Position numbers and translations under genes: made by a program
Shown here: positions 1 to 12,951 of the stretch, one piece after another
How positions within the stretch are numbered: the first letter of the stretch is position 1
Layout: every line of letters starts with the position of its first letter
Notes under the pieces: model-generated
What the model saw: only the letters and a program-made list of their open reading frames with translations
What the model was told of the DNA's origin: nothing
The model's database searches: none
From: Enoplolaimus lenunculus
Taxonomy: Eukaryota > Nematoda > Enoplea > Enoplida > Thoracostomopsidae
DNA length: 64,000 bases
Direction of reading: 5' to 3'
Assembly: GCA_030248215.1 (NCBI GenBank)
Contig: JASANG010001999.1
Span: forward strand, 1-64,000

Positions 1-60
1 TTTTACTAAATCAGAGCGATAAGCATACATCGAGGAAAGAACTATACAGGCGATACAGGA

Positions 61-135
61 TACAGGCTTAAGGCAAAATCACGAACTCCTCACATTTCCG
101 AGAGAGTCAATTTGACTCCCCATTTTTTACAGTGT
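61..135. mobile_element. Foldback element arm (GAGTCAAATTGACTC family)
   Basis: CCGAGAGAGTCAATTTGACT then CCCCATTTTTTACAGTG matches the right arm of the copy at 28133-28358. The other arm would lie left of the window. Confidence 0.6.
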
Positions 136-217
136 GGCCGCTGTTGATGTTGAGTAAATTACTGCTTTCACTGCGCAATTTAATATTTTATCCTCTCAAA
201 GGTTTGTGTTTTCGGCT

Positions 218-660
218 GGTGTAACCGGCTATTCGTTTCTGGTATAATTCCGTATTCGTTTTCGTTAAAGAAATACCGGAAATTCTGTTTTTTACGCTCA
301 ACATTAGTAATTAATCACGTATATATCTCGCAATTTTTCATTATAGATATACTGAAATTGTTCAAAATCAAATAAAAATTACGAAACTCATTTAAAATCT
401 TACAGATTTCGGTGCACCCGCCATTTTTTCTTTAAATCTTTGGGAACATCAGTGAATATTTACACGTCTCAATTTTGTTCGCAGGAAAAGAAAATGTTTT
501 TGACACTTTTATACTTCGATATCCGTTTCCGTTAGTTTGATCACTGCCCGTTCCCGTTATTTTTACAATCCGTTTGCACTCAGGTTTTCGGGTCCATACT
601 TTTCTAATAATAAGTGAAAACTGAAGACCCGTCGTTAATTTTTCGGCTACTCGAATTTTA
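218..660. repeat. Degenerate hAT-like element (CCGTTTCCGTT motifs)
   Basis: GGTGTAACCGGCTATTCG opens the segment, and ATATCCGTTTCCGTTAG near 518 is the same motif family as 1061-1424. Both ends are uncertain. Confidence 0.4.
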
Positions 661-1060
661 TCAAACAAAAAACAGACTTTAGACTTTTAACCAACAAAAC
701 CTAATTTATTTTTAACATCAACATATCATATTATTCTACTTGCGTTCCAGTAGAGATTTTGGCCAGCTTACATGACAATTATTAACTGGCTCGTCTCAGT
801 TCCTAAACACAGGTACATAGGTATTCAAGATATGTCATATAAGTACATTATAGCAAGAACATCAGATCAGAAAATTAACGAAATTTGTTGTGTACAAATC
901 GGTAACATTAATTTCTGAAAGTATCATTCTTTTCTTCCACACCGGAAAATACTACATCCGTACACTGATTTATCAAAACCCGGTTTTCAATTTATCTTAT
1001 TAAAATGATTCCGGTAGATCTTTATCTGGTAGACACATACTACTAGATGTCTGCATACGT

Positions 1061-1424
1061 CATGGGTGTAAACGGATAGTAAAAATAATGGAAACGAAAA
1101 CGGATAGTGATTAAAATATCGGAAACGAAAACGCAAACGGAAAACGGATATTGAAGTATAAAAGTTTCAAAAATGTTTTATTTTTCTGCAAACGCATTTG
1201 AGGAGTGCACGAATTCACCGGTCTTTCAAAGATTTCAAATAAAAAATGGCGTATGCATCGATATTTTTTAAGGGTTTGAATCAATTTCGCAATTTTTAAG
1301 CATTTCTGTAATAAAAAATGCTAGATATATATACGTGATTTATAAATAATTTTGAACGTAGAAATAACGTAAATTTCCATTATTTCTATAACGGAAACGG
1401 AAACGGATATCCGGTTACACACTG
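1061..1424. mobile_element. hAT-like element built of CGGAAACGG motifs
   Basis: Begins CATGGGTGTAAACGGATAG, ends ATCCGGTTACACACTG. Inside the ends, AACGGAAACGGATA-type motifs recur. Flanks show no clear duplication. A relative starts near 218 (GGTGTAACCGGC) and shows matching motifs up to about 600. Confidence 0.6.
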
Positions 1425-2616
1425 ATTTATCTATATATACTTTTTTATTCCTAAGTTACCTTAGTTTCAGCTATTAATACTATTATGACAAAGAATGTTG
1501 CTGAAGAGTTTCTCACCTTACGTTTCTTCATAATATTTCAAATCCTCAAATGAAACATATGCTTTTCTGCGGCCACAAGTTTAAGCTTAACCCAAGCAAA
1601 CATTATAAATAAACAATTAACAACTTAGTACAAGACAGCATTTGCAAGAAAAACGAATGTTGTAAAGTCAAAATTTCTTTACAATGACAGGAGGCTGAGC
1701 GGAAATCCGATGAGAAAAGCTTGAAAAAATTTTATTTGAGATAACACCAGCAGGTACAATTTTGAGAAAAATATAACCGAATAAAATGAAGCTAAAGATC
1801 ATCAAGAGGACTATAAAAAGAGCAGTCAGGTGTGTTAATCTGTACATAATGGATAATTGCGGGTGACAATTGCCTGTCTGTGTTCGCAAACGGTACAAAA
1901 ATACCACCCACTTTATAACCGAATATGTTGTAAAGAAGGTGCGTAGTTGCAATTCCATTTCGGTATGGTATATTAGGCTCATGTATAAAAAAACTTTTCC
2001 GACCAAACGCGCAGCGAGCAACAATAATTTTTTCACTTCTAAAATCGAGAATATAATTCGAAAGTCTGTTAAACATACTGACGTTCCCACAGGTTTTATG
2101 AAATTAGCGGATTTTACGCTTTTTACGCGTATTACATATACAAAAAATGGTTTTGATTGACTTTTTGTTGTTAAAACACGTATGTTGGAAACCAATTCAT
2201 TATGCTTAAAGCAACAACCTGTTGACGTTCAAATTTACAATGAAATTTGGCCGCATGTACTTTATCTCCGTTGACAAAAAGTTATGTTCAAAAATGGAAG
2301 AACACTGACCAAAAACGGGTGTCACTAGGATTAAAAACCGGAAGCCACCGGACGGGATTCGGTTGTTGTTTCCGTCAGGCATACTCGATTTTGCAATCCA
2401 CAATTATTTTAGCATTAATTCTAATCTGTAGTTATTGATAAATGCTGGTAGTTTATTAACAGTGACTTGTCACCCGAATCGTATTGATTTTGGCTTATGC
2501 CGAGATTTAACGTTCATTGTCAAATATGAATAATGAAAATCTTGTTCATGGATTTAATTGTGTTAATAAATGCACTAATATTTTGTTGGAAATTATTTCG
2601 CAATATGGATTGTAGG
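1425..2616. other. Non-coding stretch
   Basis: AT-rich. Overlapping frames on both strands around 1670-2200 lack splice context and family resemblance. No repeat recognised. Confidence 0.6.
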
Positions 2617-3364
2617 CAGGGTTGAAACCGGCCCAGGCCCAAATGTTGGGCGGGGGGGCCTAAGTGGGCCGGGCGGCCCGGACTTGGGCACAAAGTTTGG
2701 GCCAGCGAGCCGAAATAATCGGAGCAGTGCGTGATTTGTTATTGTCCATGAGCGTATAAAACAGACCGTTGTTTTGATATGTATTAACTTTAATTCCTGT
2801 TGATTTTCATAAATACTGCGGTCATGGCGTAACAAGGATTGTGAAATGTAGGGTTACGTTCTGCAAAAATTTCGAAGCACAGTTTGTATGAGTTCCAAAA
2901 GTGCAATCATTGTGCACTATACGCGGAAATAAAAGCTTTTTAAGTCCGCTGTACTAGCAAGCAAGCTCGTTGGTTATCTAGAATCTTGATCTGCAGACGT
3001 TTCTGCAGCTACTTCAAGAAATCTGTTAATTGCTGACGTGAAAACACAACGCTATTTGTATTAGCTCGCTAGATTCGTGCTTGGTATACAAGCCAGTACA
3101 GGCGAACCTGAGCGGCAAATTAGTGAGTGCGGCAACGTAGCAACTGGGACTCGCAGTTTTTTTCCATCTGTCTGGCCTTCGAGCTCTCGTGGCTCAGAAG
3201 GAAGCTGCATTGAACAATATTTGCTGAAATATGATAAATAGTGTTATGTTTTTATATGGTTTGTTTTACGTTTTGTTTTCACCTATAAACCTATGTAAAA
3301 ATCGCGGACCCGGGCCCATGTGGGCCGGGCCCGGACCCTAAAACCAGGGCCAGATTCAACCCTG
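2617..3364. mobile_element. hAT-like non-autonomous element rich in GGGCCCGG
   Basis: It begins CAGGGTTGAAACCGG and ends CCAGATTCAACCCTG. Flanks ATTGTAGG and ATCATAGA share 5 of 8 bases, which suits an aged 8-bp duplication. GC-rich ends (GGGCCGGGC motifs) enclose an AT-rich core with no ORF of note. Confidence 0.65.
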
Positions 3365-4554
3365 ATCATAGATGCATAACCTCTTTATTGAGGCTTTACC
3401 AATCAACCCATTGCATCAATTTAATGTAACTCCATGGAAACTGTTTGGCCGGGCCCGTAGCCAAGGGGGGAGCAGGAGGGGCTTAGTCTCCCCTAGAAAA
3501 ATTTTGGCCCCCCTCGCTAAAAGAATGAAAGTATTTTTATGATACTTGTAAATTGATTACGACTGGGTCATTTCAGCTATTGAACCATTAATTAGGCATT
3601 TAAATTTCCTATACTGTATTAGATTGCCAATTGTTGCAACTTTAACTTGTTTCGAAATTTAGCATAAAACTTTGTCACGTTGTAGCCAATCTTAATAATC
3701 ACAGCATGGTAATCGATTTATAGAATCAAGATGCGATACTATTTTCTATTTTAATGTCGTAAGTTTTGTATATAATGGATTACGTGGAAAACCGAATCCT
3801 AGTTTTAAGCATTAGGCTCTATGGATGCAAAATCTGAATTGTACACATTTTAAAACAGCGAAATCTAAAACAAAGAGTTTCATTTCGCACCGCAACTCTC
3901 ACTTTAGAGTAAGTTATTTTTGCCCGTTATTAAATCAGGCATATCTTATAATATTATACATATACTTACTTGCAATAGTCAGCGTATACCAACTACGAAG
4001 CATTTCTTGCATATCAAAAAAGGTTTCCAATCGTTGCAATAGCGAACCGAACGAGAGGGGGACTGATATACCTTATTTCTAGACTAATCAAATTTATACC
4101 AGATATCCTGACTGTCATAATCAGGGCAGTCTAGAGCATTCTCTGCTTTAGTTTCTTTTATGCTCTGTAAGACTTATGGAATATACCTGCTGACGGACGC
4201 TAATAATTCGGATACGCATTCATATTCATTAGAACTCAAAATGGGGGTGAATTTTCTTATTAACCCTCTTATTCAGGTCACTTGAATAATATTTATAATT
4301 TAATATTTTTGATTTAAAAAGAAATGAAAGTCAATTTTATGGTGAACAAATATTCAACCTAAACAACCCTCATACGAAACAGATCTTTTCTCCAGTCCTT
4401 TAAAAAGTTTTCTAAACATTCAAACAACTATATATTTGTGGAAACAAGTTGTTAATTTCGCGAACATAGATCTTGTATTGCTTATTCTGGCTGTCATCTA
4501 ATGATTTAAAAGCACTGGAACGAAGATCAGAGATTGTTATCCCACTTTTGCTTT
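3365..4554. other. Non-coding stretch
   Basis: Nothing recognised except a GC-rich scrap at 3448-3520 (GGGCCCGTAGCCAAGGGGGG) that looks like a hAT-type element end. Confidence 0.55.
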
Positions 4555-4840
4555 AAGCCCTATTCTAACGTGCAAGTTTTTGCTGCGAGAAGTTGCAGCT
4601 GCAAATTGCACACAAAACTTGTCTGTTTGTCATCAGCCAATGAAAAAGCGGCTGCAATAAATTCAGTGAACTTGCATGGTTATTCACACATGTGGACTAA
4701 ATTCCTAACTACGATTTTTAATTTATTATTTGCAGCTGCAAGTTTTTCAAACGGGATATTTTGGACCAAACTTGCATGTGCAAGTTGCAGTTGCAGCTGC
4801 AAGTTCTCGCAGCAAACACTTGCACGTGTGAATAGGGCTT
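4555..4840. mobile_element. TIR element with TGCAGCTGCAA motifs, copy 1
   Basis: The ends AAGCCCTATTCTAACGTG and CACGTGTGAATAGGGCTT are inverted copies. Inside, CTTGCA and GCAGCTGCAA recur on both strands, so the whole unit can fold on itself. Open frames here are by-products. A second copy is at 41662-41964. Confidence 0.75.
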
Positions 4841-5057
4841 TTTTAAAATTTTTGCGGCGAATTAAACTCGTCATTTTAAATTGCATTTTTAGCAAAAAAC
4901 AACATGTTCATTTTACATTAAACGCATTTTAAATGGTTTGCCTTTATCGTTTCGCGCATTCCAGCATTAAATTATAAAGTATTTGCACCCAGAAAATCTT
5001 GCACGCATCCAATACATTTCTCATAGTTCTCAAAAAGCAATGCATACTTTGGTTTTA

Positions 5058-5425
5058 CTGTAGTGACCCGAATAAGAGAATAGAACACTGTAATATATTT
5101 GACCACTCCAGAGGGCACCCCTGTTATGTGGTAACGGACTGTAATTTTGTTCTTGTACCAAATGCTTGAGCGGTAATGCAGGGTTATTCTTATGAATGTA
5201 GTTTTCAAACTCAAGTATGCTTTATTTAAAGTTTCGAACTCATCTTTACTAGGTCTTGGAGTCATTTATGCACTACAATTAGGGATAATTGACACTTATG
5301 GACTCTAGGATTTAGAAACTCAGTCCGCTTACAAACTCATAGATATTAGTTTGCGGAATCTTATTGTTAAGGACTCAAAATGGGGGCCCCTTCTTAGTAC
5401 CCACCCTTTTTTCGGGTCACTACAG
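5058..5425. mobile_element. TA-flanked TIR element (CTGTAGTGACCC family), copy 1
   Basis: The ends CTGTAGTGACCCGAATAAG and CGGGTCACTACAG are inverted repeats, flanked by TA on both sides as in Tc1/mariner-type insertion. The core has conserved family blocks (GGACTCAAAATGGGGGCC) and no transposase. Confidence 0.8.
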
Positions 5426-6189
5426 TACTTAAGCTGTGGTGCCCGGTAAATTTAAGAATTTAAAAATTTTGCTCGGGTCAGTCGTAAAGGTTAGAAAATC
5501 ATAAAGATTATTAGTATTTAAGAACATCAGCAGCAATTTTTGGAGCCTGAAATAAGTGATAAGCGTTTTCCTTCTTAAACGGTAATTATTGTAATAACCC
5601 AACAGTATCACGTAATAGAAGCTTCAGTATCATACCGCTATGAAATAATACATAACTGTACCCATTAATCAGAGTTGAAAAATTTTCGATTGAGATCTTT
5701 GGTTAAAAAATGATGAAAAATTTGTTACAAATATATGCGATAAGTAAGTAAAAAAACACATACACAACTCGATCATCACACTGGTTTTACATCGTATCGA
5801 CAGTAACATCCAAGCTTTTGATTTGAAAACAATTAATAAGTTTTAATTGGCATCAATAATTGAAGTGTTCGTCGTGCGTATTTATTTATTAAAAGTGCAT
5901 TTCTTCCGCTTCAGACAAAATGGTAAAATCGTATTAGCACCTTTACCGACAGCGAAGGTAAACTATTTTTTGACGCAATTTAAACTGCGCTCGCCGCAGC
6001 ATTAAACATGCAGGTAAATTGTGTAACAACTGATCAATATTTTGGACACTTTTTGTACCAAAAAGTTACAATAATTAACGGTGATTTTTGAGCGATTTTG
6101 CAAAAAAATTCCTGTCAAAATATTGTTTTTGTGTGCTGTTGGCAGGTTTTCGAACGAACAACGCCTTATTAGGATTAAAATTTAAGTAA

Positions 6190-6235
6190 TATATATACAC
6201 ATATATGTATATATATGTGTGTATATATAATATAG
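6190..6235. repeat. TA/CA-rich microsatellite
   Basis: Alternating purine-pyrimidine run of TATATATG and ACACATATA type, about 46 bp, imperfect. Confidence 0.8.
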
Positions 6236-6564
6236 TTGCAACATTTAAAAACAAATACGCGGTCCCGGAATTATCCGACCCGGAATTTTTAACAAAGCAA
6301 ATCCGGACCCGGATTTATTTCCCGGGCAAACCCGGGCCCTGAACTTTTATAACTTAAAAATTGAACATGATCCTAATTCTTTAAAGATAAGATAGAATTT
6401 CTGTCTCCATTTATATTCTAGCAGCTCAGGGTGTAAAATATTAATTGGCAGTGAGCATTGCGCTTTACGTAAAAACTAACCTTCATTTTGTGTGCCGTTC
6501 CATATCGCATATCCATATGTCACTCATTTAAATAAATTCTGTACAAACATTTCAAATGAATCTA

Positions 6565-6762
6565 CGACAATTGGTCGCCCGACAACTTGTCGCTCAGCAG
6601 TGTCCTAACGCCTTTGAATAAATCTAAGTATAATGCTAAGCGTAATCCTAAGCGTAAGCCTAAGCTTAATGATGGGCACGGGCGACAAGTTGTCGAGTCT
6701 ATGCAATTTCAGATTACAGGTTGCCGGGGGCGAGTTGTTGGACGACGAATTGTTGTGATACA
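6565..6762. mobile_element. GACAACTTGTCG element with TTAGGC-like core, copy 1
   Basis: The left part carries CGCCCGACAACTTGTCG, the right part GGGCGACAAGTTGTCG and GGACGACGAATTGT. Between them are degenerate CCTAAGCGTAAG units, the complement of TTAGGC-type repeats. A rearranged copy lies at 13677-14050. Confidence 0.6.
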
Positions 6763-6917
6763 GTTTGCAATGCAGCGAACAAAAGTAAATGCTACTGAAA
6801 GTTCTATGTCTAAAGGAAACAGTTTGTCCTGAACACATATTTGTTCCAGTTAGCAACGGGGCTTTTCCTACTGTAAAGTTGAGTTAATCCCACATAACTA
6901 AAATGGTTTAAATATTA

Positions 6918-7325
6918 CTGTAGTGACCCGAATAAAAGAGGGTAAAAAGAAGAGGATCCCCATTTTGAGTTCTCATCAATAGGAGTCCGTATCCCTAGTA
7001 AGAGTCCGTACGCAGACTGAGTCCGTAAATCGTAATTACAGTCCATAAATGTCAATTATTTCTAGCACCAAATACAGTTGGGTACGATACTTTAAAGCAT
7101 ACTTAGGTATTGAAACAACATTCTTAAGAATAACCTTGCTTTATCGCACAAGGCTTTGATGCAAGACAAACAAAAATTTAATTCAACGGATAGTTGCAAT
7201 ACCGGATATATATTAGTAACGAAGGGCGGGTTAAAAATAAATAATCGTCCGTAGCCGAATAAACGGGGAGCCCTCTGGGAAGGTCAAATAAATATCAGCC
7301 CTCACCCTTATTCGGGTCACTACAG
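6918..7325. mobile_element. TA-flanked TIR element (CTGTAGTGACCC family), copy 2
   Basis: Starts CTGTAGTGACCCGAATAA, ends TTCGGGTCACTACAG, with TA on each side. Orientation is opposite to copy 1, judged by the GGATCCCCATTTTGAG block near its left end. Confidence 0.8.
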
Positions 7326-7570
7326 TACAATAACAAAATGCTGTATATTAGTTCCTGTTGGTAAAATTACTTAGACAAATATTCTCCATGCTTCTAATGT
7401 TTTAATTTTTTACATTTTAGTGATCTTTAACAACTACGTATAATTAGTTTACAAATCTTTTGTTGTAACTGTCGTACAGAATCGTTACAGAGATTAACAC
7501 TAGTCCAGTTGAAACAAATGTTCAAAAAATCACCATTTTGGGCTCCGATAACTTAATATATTTCTTATTA

Positions 7571-8096
7571 TGGGTCATCCACGTTATACTGTCTACGCTA
7601 CAGAAAAAAATTGTGCCCCACGTGCGAGCCCCTAAGTCCGTAATTTATTGTTTCCAAATTTCATGTCCAAATGTCACTCATGTCCTGTGTATACCCTGCT
7701 GACAACACACACTCTCTAAACGACCTATGCTTGGTCACGTTGCCGTCCATACCCATGCTAAATTGTCAATATGTTATTTAAAGGACAACTGTTTTGTCCA
7801 GAGTCTGTCAGAAGGGACTCAGCTTATTTCAAAACACAAAGCTTGTCGGAAGGAACTTTGCTTTGCATTTATACAGGGTCTGTTCGAAGGAACTCGTATT
7901 GTCAGACACTTTGTCCAGACAGTGTCTACATTGTCCTTAGTCCCTTCGAAGGACCTGCTTTCAAAACCCACTATCTAGTTTACACCTTCTGTGAAGTCCT
8001 TATAGCTTAAGGACATTGTCGTTTTGTCCCGCCCTTAAAACCAGGTGTGTGGACAATTTTTTACAGTAGCGTAGACAGTATTACGTGGATGATTCA
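7571..8096. mobile_element. Harbinger-like TIR element with TTA target duplication
   Basis: TGGGTCATCCACGTTATACT begins the left end and AGTATTACGTGGATGATTCA closes the right. The inverted match continues for about 45 bases and includes GTCTACGCTAC. TTA flanks both sides, as PIF/Harbinger elements leave. The core repeats CGAAGGAACT and GTCCAGACAGTGTC blocks. A related end occurs at 56155-56205. Confidence 0.7.
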
Positions 8097-8429
8097 TTAT
8101 TTGACCTTTATTCACGATAAATTTTTTATACAAGCAACAAATTCGAAAATTTGACTAAATGTTCAAAATAAAATCGTTTTCGGGACAGCTACGAATCAGT
8201 TTCAGTAGTTTTTGTAAGGTTTTTTCGCTACTCTGATAGTAGGCAGAAAAGGTATACTCAAGATTTCTGTAATTCCAACATTTAAAACGACGCTATTAAC
8301 AATTTTTTTATATTTTTTATAAAATGAACATGAACAGACCAAATTTTAACATAAATCGTTGAATTTGTCGACAAACCAACCGCTCCATTCGCAAATTGAC
8401 CCATTTAATGATACGGGGTATAACTCTAT

Positions 8430-8575
8430 TCCGTGGAACTGCAATAGCGTAAGCTTAAACTTTAGACTATTTTTAAATAAGTTTTTTAAATAAGCGCTTT
8501 ATGTTTAGGCTCAGGAATATTGCTTATACTAACTACTGTTCTGCCCCTGTTCTATACATTGGCCCACAGATCTGT
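8430..8575. mobile_element. Telomere-core TIR element (family A), degenerate copy
   Basis: The right end CCCCTGTTCTATACATTGGCC is family A. The core has GTAAGCTTAAAC and TAGGCTCAGGAATA remnants; the left end is hard to place. Confidence 0.5.
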
Positions 8576-8576
8576 G

Positions 8577-10389
8577 ATTTGAGTAAACAACAAATAGTAT
8601 ATACAACACACGATGGAAACATTTAGCCTGTTGAACCAGGTGGTCAGGAGAAGTCTTGTAGCAGAAATTCGGTTCTCAATTTCCTAATGGAATACTAACC
8701 GGTAGCTACTTAATAGAAATTGTCGGTTGAAAGACGAAACTCACACGGCAAAGATGTTTATCCACTTAAATAAATTGAAAATTGAATATCGTATTGTGAT
8801 ATAATTTTACTGTTCTTTAAGTTGTAAATACTTCCAAGAAAGAATGAACTGCATATATATGTTGCGATTCGATAATGTTGCGTGCCACAATTTCAGTATA
8901 ACAGTTCTAAAATACAGTGACAAATCAACGGGACGAGGCAAAAACGTTTTTCGCCAACAACGAGCAAAGCCAAATAATTTAATTCTAACATTGCGTTGAT
9001 CGCGACTTCCCTGTCAAAAATTTCTGTATCAGCACACTTAACATTTTAAATATTAATTAAAGCTAGAAACTTACTGATTTGCTTAAATGTAGCAGCATGC
9101 GAACTTAATCAACTAAAGATGTACAGTGCGTAAAATGATCGAGATACGTGGTCGTTTGTAATTATTTGAGTAATTTTAATTTACATTATTGCGAAATTAT
9201 GTAATTTTAATAATTTCGGAGCGACTGTTTACTCTAAAACCAACGAAGAAATGTCACGTTGCCACAAAACAAAATAACAAAACCGAAAGTTACCGTTTAC
9301 CAAGTTGAGTTATAGATGATTTAATCCGTTGTTTACCAGGGGCCAACACCATGGACACCGAGTTGCTCTCTAGCCTCAGCTCATGGTTGGAGGTTATCAC
9401 TAGTAATATTTCAAGATATACTAGAGATCCATCACGTCTACTTTTATGCATATCAGGCAGGTTTTGGATGCGCACTAATTGCGTCGTAGCGTCCTAAGCG
9501 GAATGATCAGAATCCCGGTCTATATTTCAATGACCTCCGATATGCAGTTTCGTAGGCAGATATAAATAAATAATTTTCACATGCATATTTCACATTCAGT
9601 ACGCTAAAATAGAACCCCAGAAGTTAAGGTTTATGAGCAGTTTATTGAAGATTGTTTGTATCCCTAAAAATCAGTAAAACAACTTAAAAAGTTTTAATTT
9701 AAGCAAAAAAATAAGCTAAAGATGCAAATTAGTTATAAGATAATTATTGATTTTAAAGTTCAATTTATACGTTCAAACTTTATTAAAATAAGTCGATTTA
9801 TAGGGATAAACACAATTTTATTCACTGCTTGTAAACAATTTATTGACGCTTTTGACAACTTAAAATTCAACAAAGAAGTATACTGCGAACACAACTCGTA
9901 AAATTTCAATTTACTCAGAGTCCGCTAATTTTTTTGAATGCCGTCTTAGTTGATTTTGTTAATGGAGAAAATAACAGCAACTGCTACCTTCTGCTGGAGA
10001 AAAACAATATTTCGTTTCCAAGCTTAGCTTTGACATTTACAGAAAACATTAAATCGCTTTTTGAAACCTTCCCATTCTACATAGCAACAAACCTTTCGGC
10101 CAAAAATTTCTATTTACAAAATATCAAAAGTTACTCAAAAAGCTGACACAGTAATTGCATGCTTTTGTCATTATAAAATGTGCATTTATGCCGATTGTGA
10201 AAGGCTGGCTTTGCACACGTTTTAAGTCCACAACCGGACTGTATAAAAAAGCTCCTTTTAATCAACGTAGAATAGAAAGATTTTGCTAAATTTTAAAGAT
10301 ACAAGCAGCAAAAAGCTAAAATATGAGCCATTGTGAGCACCACGAATTTGACATAAAATTATATATTTGTTCTTAGACTTTACATTTAA
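8577..10389. other. Non-coding stretch
   Basis: AT-rich. A 70-codon frame at 9934-10146 has no splice signals and AT-driven composition. Nothing else seen. Confidence 0.55.
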
Positions 10390-10455
10390 ACCGACTTATA
10401 TATATATTATATATAAAATATATATATTATATATTATATATATTATATATATAAT
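10390..10455. repeat. AT microsatellite
   Basis: Nearly pure TA/TAT run of about 65 bp. It creates a spurious Tyr/Ile open frame. Confidence 0.9.
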
Positions 10456-10497
10456 GTATGGTATCACGATAAACCAAATCACAGGTACTGTAGTGAC

Positions 10498-10922
10498 CCG
10501 AATAAGGGAGGGGCTGATATTTATTTGGCCTCTCCAGAGGGCACCCCCGTTGTTATTCGGTTATGGACTGTTATTTATTTTTAACCTGCCCTTCGCCGTC
10601 CTTCGTTACTGATATATGTTCGGTATTGCAACTATCCGTTGAATTAAACGTTTTTGCCTTGCATCAAAAGCTTGAGCGATATTGCAATTGGAATGTTATT
10701 TTCAAAACTTAAGTATGCATTAAGTTTCGAACTTAACTTTATTTGGCCCTGGAATCATTTATGTGCTACAATTGGGGATAATTGTCATTTATCAACTCCA
10801 ATAAGAATTTAGGGAGTCTATCCGCTTACGGACTCTTATTTGGGATACGGGCTCCTATTGATCGGGACTCAACAAGGGGACCCCACACTCTTATTACCAT
10901 CCTCTTATTCAGGTCAATACAG
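10498..10922. mobile_element. TA-flanked TIR element (CTGTAGTGACCC family), copy 3
   Basis: Left end CTGTAGTGACCCGAATAA, right end TTCAGGTCAATACAG with two changes, TA on both sides. Internal blocks match copies 1 and 4. Confidence 0.78.
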
Positions 10923-11045
10923 TATATACATATATGTATTCATGAGCAATGCTTAAATAGAATTTAAGCAACCGGTTCGTTTGTATAAATATTTAATTTG
11001 TCAGAAGTTGATCACATATTTTAAAACATTGTATACATGTTAGAT

Positions 11046-11213
11046 CCATGTATAGAACAGGGCCAGAATAGTAGTATAGGCGTATTCCTAAGCCTAATAA
11101 TATTCCTAAGCCTAAGCGTAATCCTAAGCCTTAGCAAAAAAAGTTAGTGTAAAGCGTAAGCTGACACTATTACAGCCCCGCAGGAAAGCGTTCCGGCCCT
11201 GTTCTATACATGA
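11046..11213. mobile_element. Telomere-core TIR element (family A)
   Basis: Left end CCATGTATAGAACAGGGCC, right end GGCCCTGTTCTATACATG. The core is CCTAAG/CCTAAGCGTAAT units, the complement of TTAGGC-like repeats, and then CTATTACAGCCCCGC. Confidence 0.8.
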
Positions 11214-11288
11214 ACCACATGTTCTACGCTGAGTTAGAAAATTAAAAACTATACAAACTCATATATGCTAAATCATGCATAATGCGCA

Positions 11289-11500
11289 CGGCAGGGTGTA
11301 ACCGGATATCTGTTTCTGTTTCCGGTAAATATCGGTGTCCGTTTCGGTTTCTGCTTACAAAAATAACGTTGGCTCAAAATTAGTTATATGTTGCAATTTT
11401 TTTTTGATACAGATATACTGGAATTGTTTGAAATGAAATTTTAATTACGAAATTCATCCAAAATCTTTAAAATTTCAATGCATCCGCCACATTTTCTATA
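11289..11500. repeat. hAT-like element end (CAGGGTGTAACCGGAT)
   Basis: Starts CAGGGTGTAACCGGATATC and continues with Euclid-like iterations of TTTCGGTTTCTG type. The matching right end was not found, so it may be truncated. Confidence 0.45.
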
Positions 11501-12360
11501 CCCTGGTGGACGGTAACTTCCTAACGTTTATACGATAAATTTAAGTTGAAATTAAATAAATTTATGCATGAAATGGCTAAAGTATTCTTAATACTACCGT
11601 CATGTCAGTTAATATCCACTATGACTAATGGCACATTAATAGTACCTTAGGCTTCAAGCAGCACGTTACGAACTACTGTGTAAAATTTCTTGTCAACTTG
11701 TGTAAACGGTCAGGTTTGACGTGCCTAACCATATTGCCCAAAAACAATAAACAATCTGAATAAATAGAGATGATGCGGATTTCAGCATCCACAACCACAA
11801 AATTAAGCACGGATCTCTTGCTAGGATATATCAGTGCATATCATCACGAAACCGTGATGGTTCTCGCCGTTGCACTTGAAAACAATTGGAAACAAGAATT
11901 TGAAAGAGTTCGAAATAAGCACTTTTTTTTAAGTTAACTGTATCCGTAACAAAACAATACATCAAGACAGGTTACGGGAACTCCATCAAAATGCCATGAT
12001 TGGACTAAAAGCTGCCTGTTTAAGAAAATATTTTAAATTTTACACACAAAGTACATATAAAAATTGAAGCAAACATACAAGCAAACAAATTCAAAATGTA
12101 AACGGTTTTGAAAAACTTAAAACAATTTTTTTCATGTTCAAGCACTCATTGATCCTGGATAGTGGATTTGAGTATATAATGTCATATTTAACTTCATTAA
12201 TGGAACGCTTGAGATTTATTTACCAAAAAAGCCACAACCAAAAATGGAGCGGAACCAAAGGCGTAGCCAGAATTTCATTTTGGATAGGACAATTTCGTGC
12301 CAACGTTTTCTCGAGCGACTGTAGCGAGCGGAAGTATTGTTCTACCAATATAATCCACAA

Positions 12361-12542
12361 GGCCAATGTATTGAACAGGGCCGGAACAGTATTAAAGCAT
12401 ATTCATAAGCCTAAGCTTGAGCCTAAGCGTAAGGATGAGCCTATTCTTAAGCCTAAGCCTAAGCCTATGCCTAAGCATAAGCAAAAACTTAGTCTAATAC
12501 AGCCCCACCGTAAAACGATCCGGCCCTGTTCTATACATGGGC
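12361..12542. mobile_element. Telomere-core TIR element (family A)
   Basis: Left GCCAATGTATTGAACAGGGC, right GGCCCTGTTCTATACATGGG. The core has about nine AAGCCT-type hexamers, several in exact register, giving a spurious Lys/Pro frame. Confidence 0.82.
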
Positions 12543-12951
12543 GATCCAGAATAATATTCTAATCCTGGTTGGAAAGGTTTTTACAATCTTTCCAGAGTAG
12601 GGGAATAAAGCACTCCCTTGTATATGCAATGTATATGCAATATGATTTAATGGGATGTGGATCTATGGATCATATTATAAAACATCACTACGAATGTTGA
12701 ATAGAATTTAAATATTAATGCCTTCATACAATAAAACAGTTTAGCACAAGATTATACAACGTAGGTCAGGTGAAACAATCTTAAACCTGGAACTGTTTAA
12801 GTAACTGAATTTTAAAGTTGAGAAGAAACCAAATTATACCTAAACCAAACAACATTTTGACAGTTTTCAGTTAATCTTTTGTTCGAATACTTCGACAAAA
12901 CGAGAAAATGATTCCTGATCACGATTTAGTAAAACCAAGAGTGGGTAATGA

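Noticed and set aside
4534-4932. 132-codon Cys/Ser-rich frame
   Set aside because: Covered by the TGCAGCTGCAA element, whose repeats give the Cys/Ser bias.
7727-8010. Two overlapping frames of about 80 codons
   Set aside because: Both fall inside the TTA-flanked TIR element and show no protein similarity.
9934-10146. 70-codon frame with Phe/Asn/Leu bias
   Set aside because: AT-driven composition, no splice or initiation context, no recognised family.
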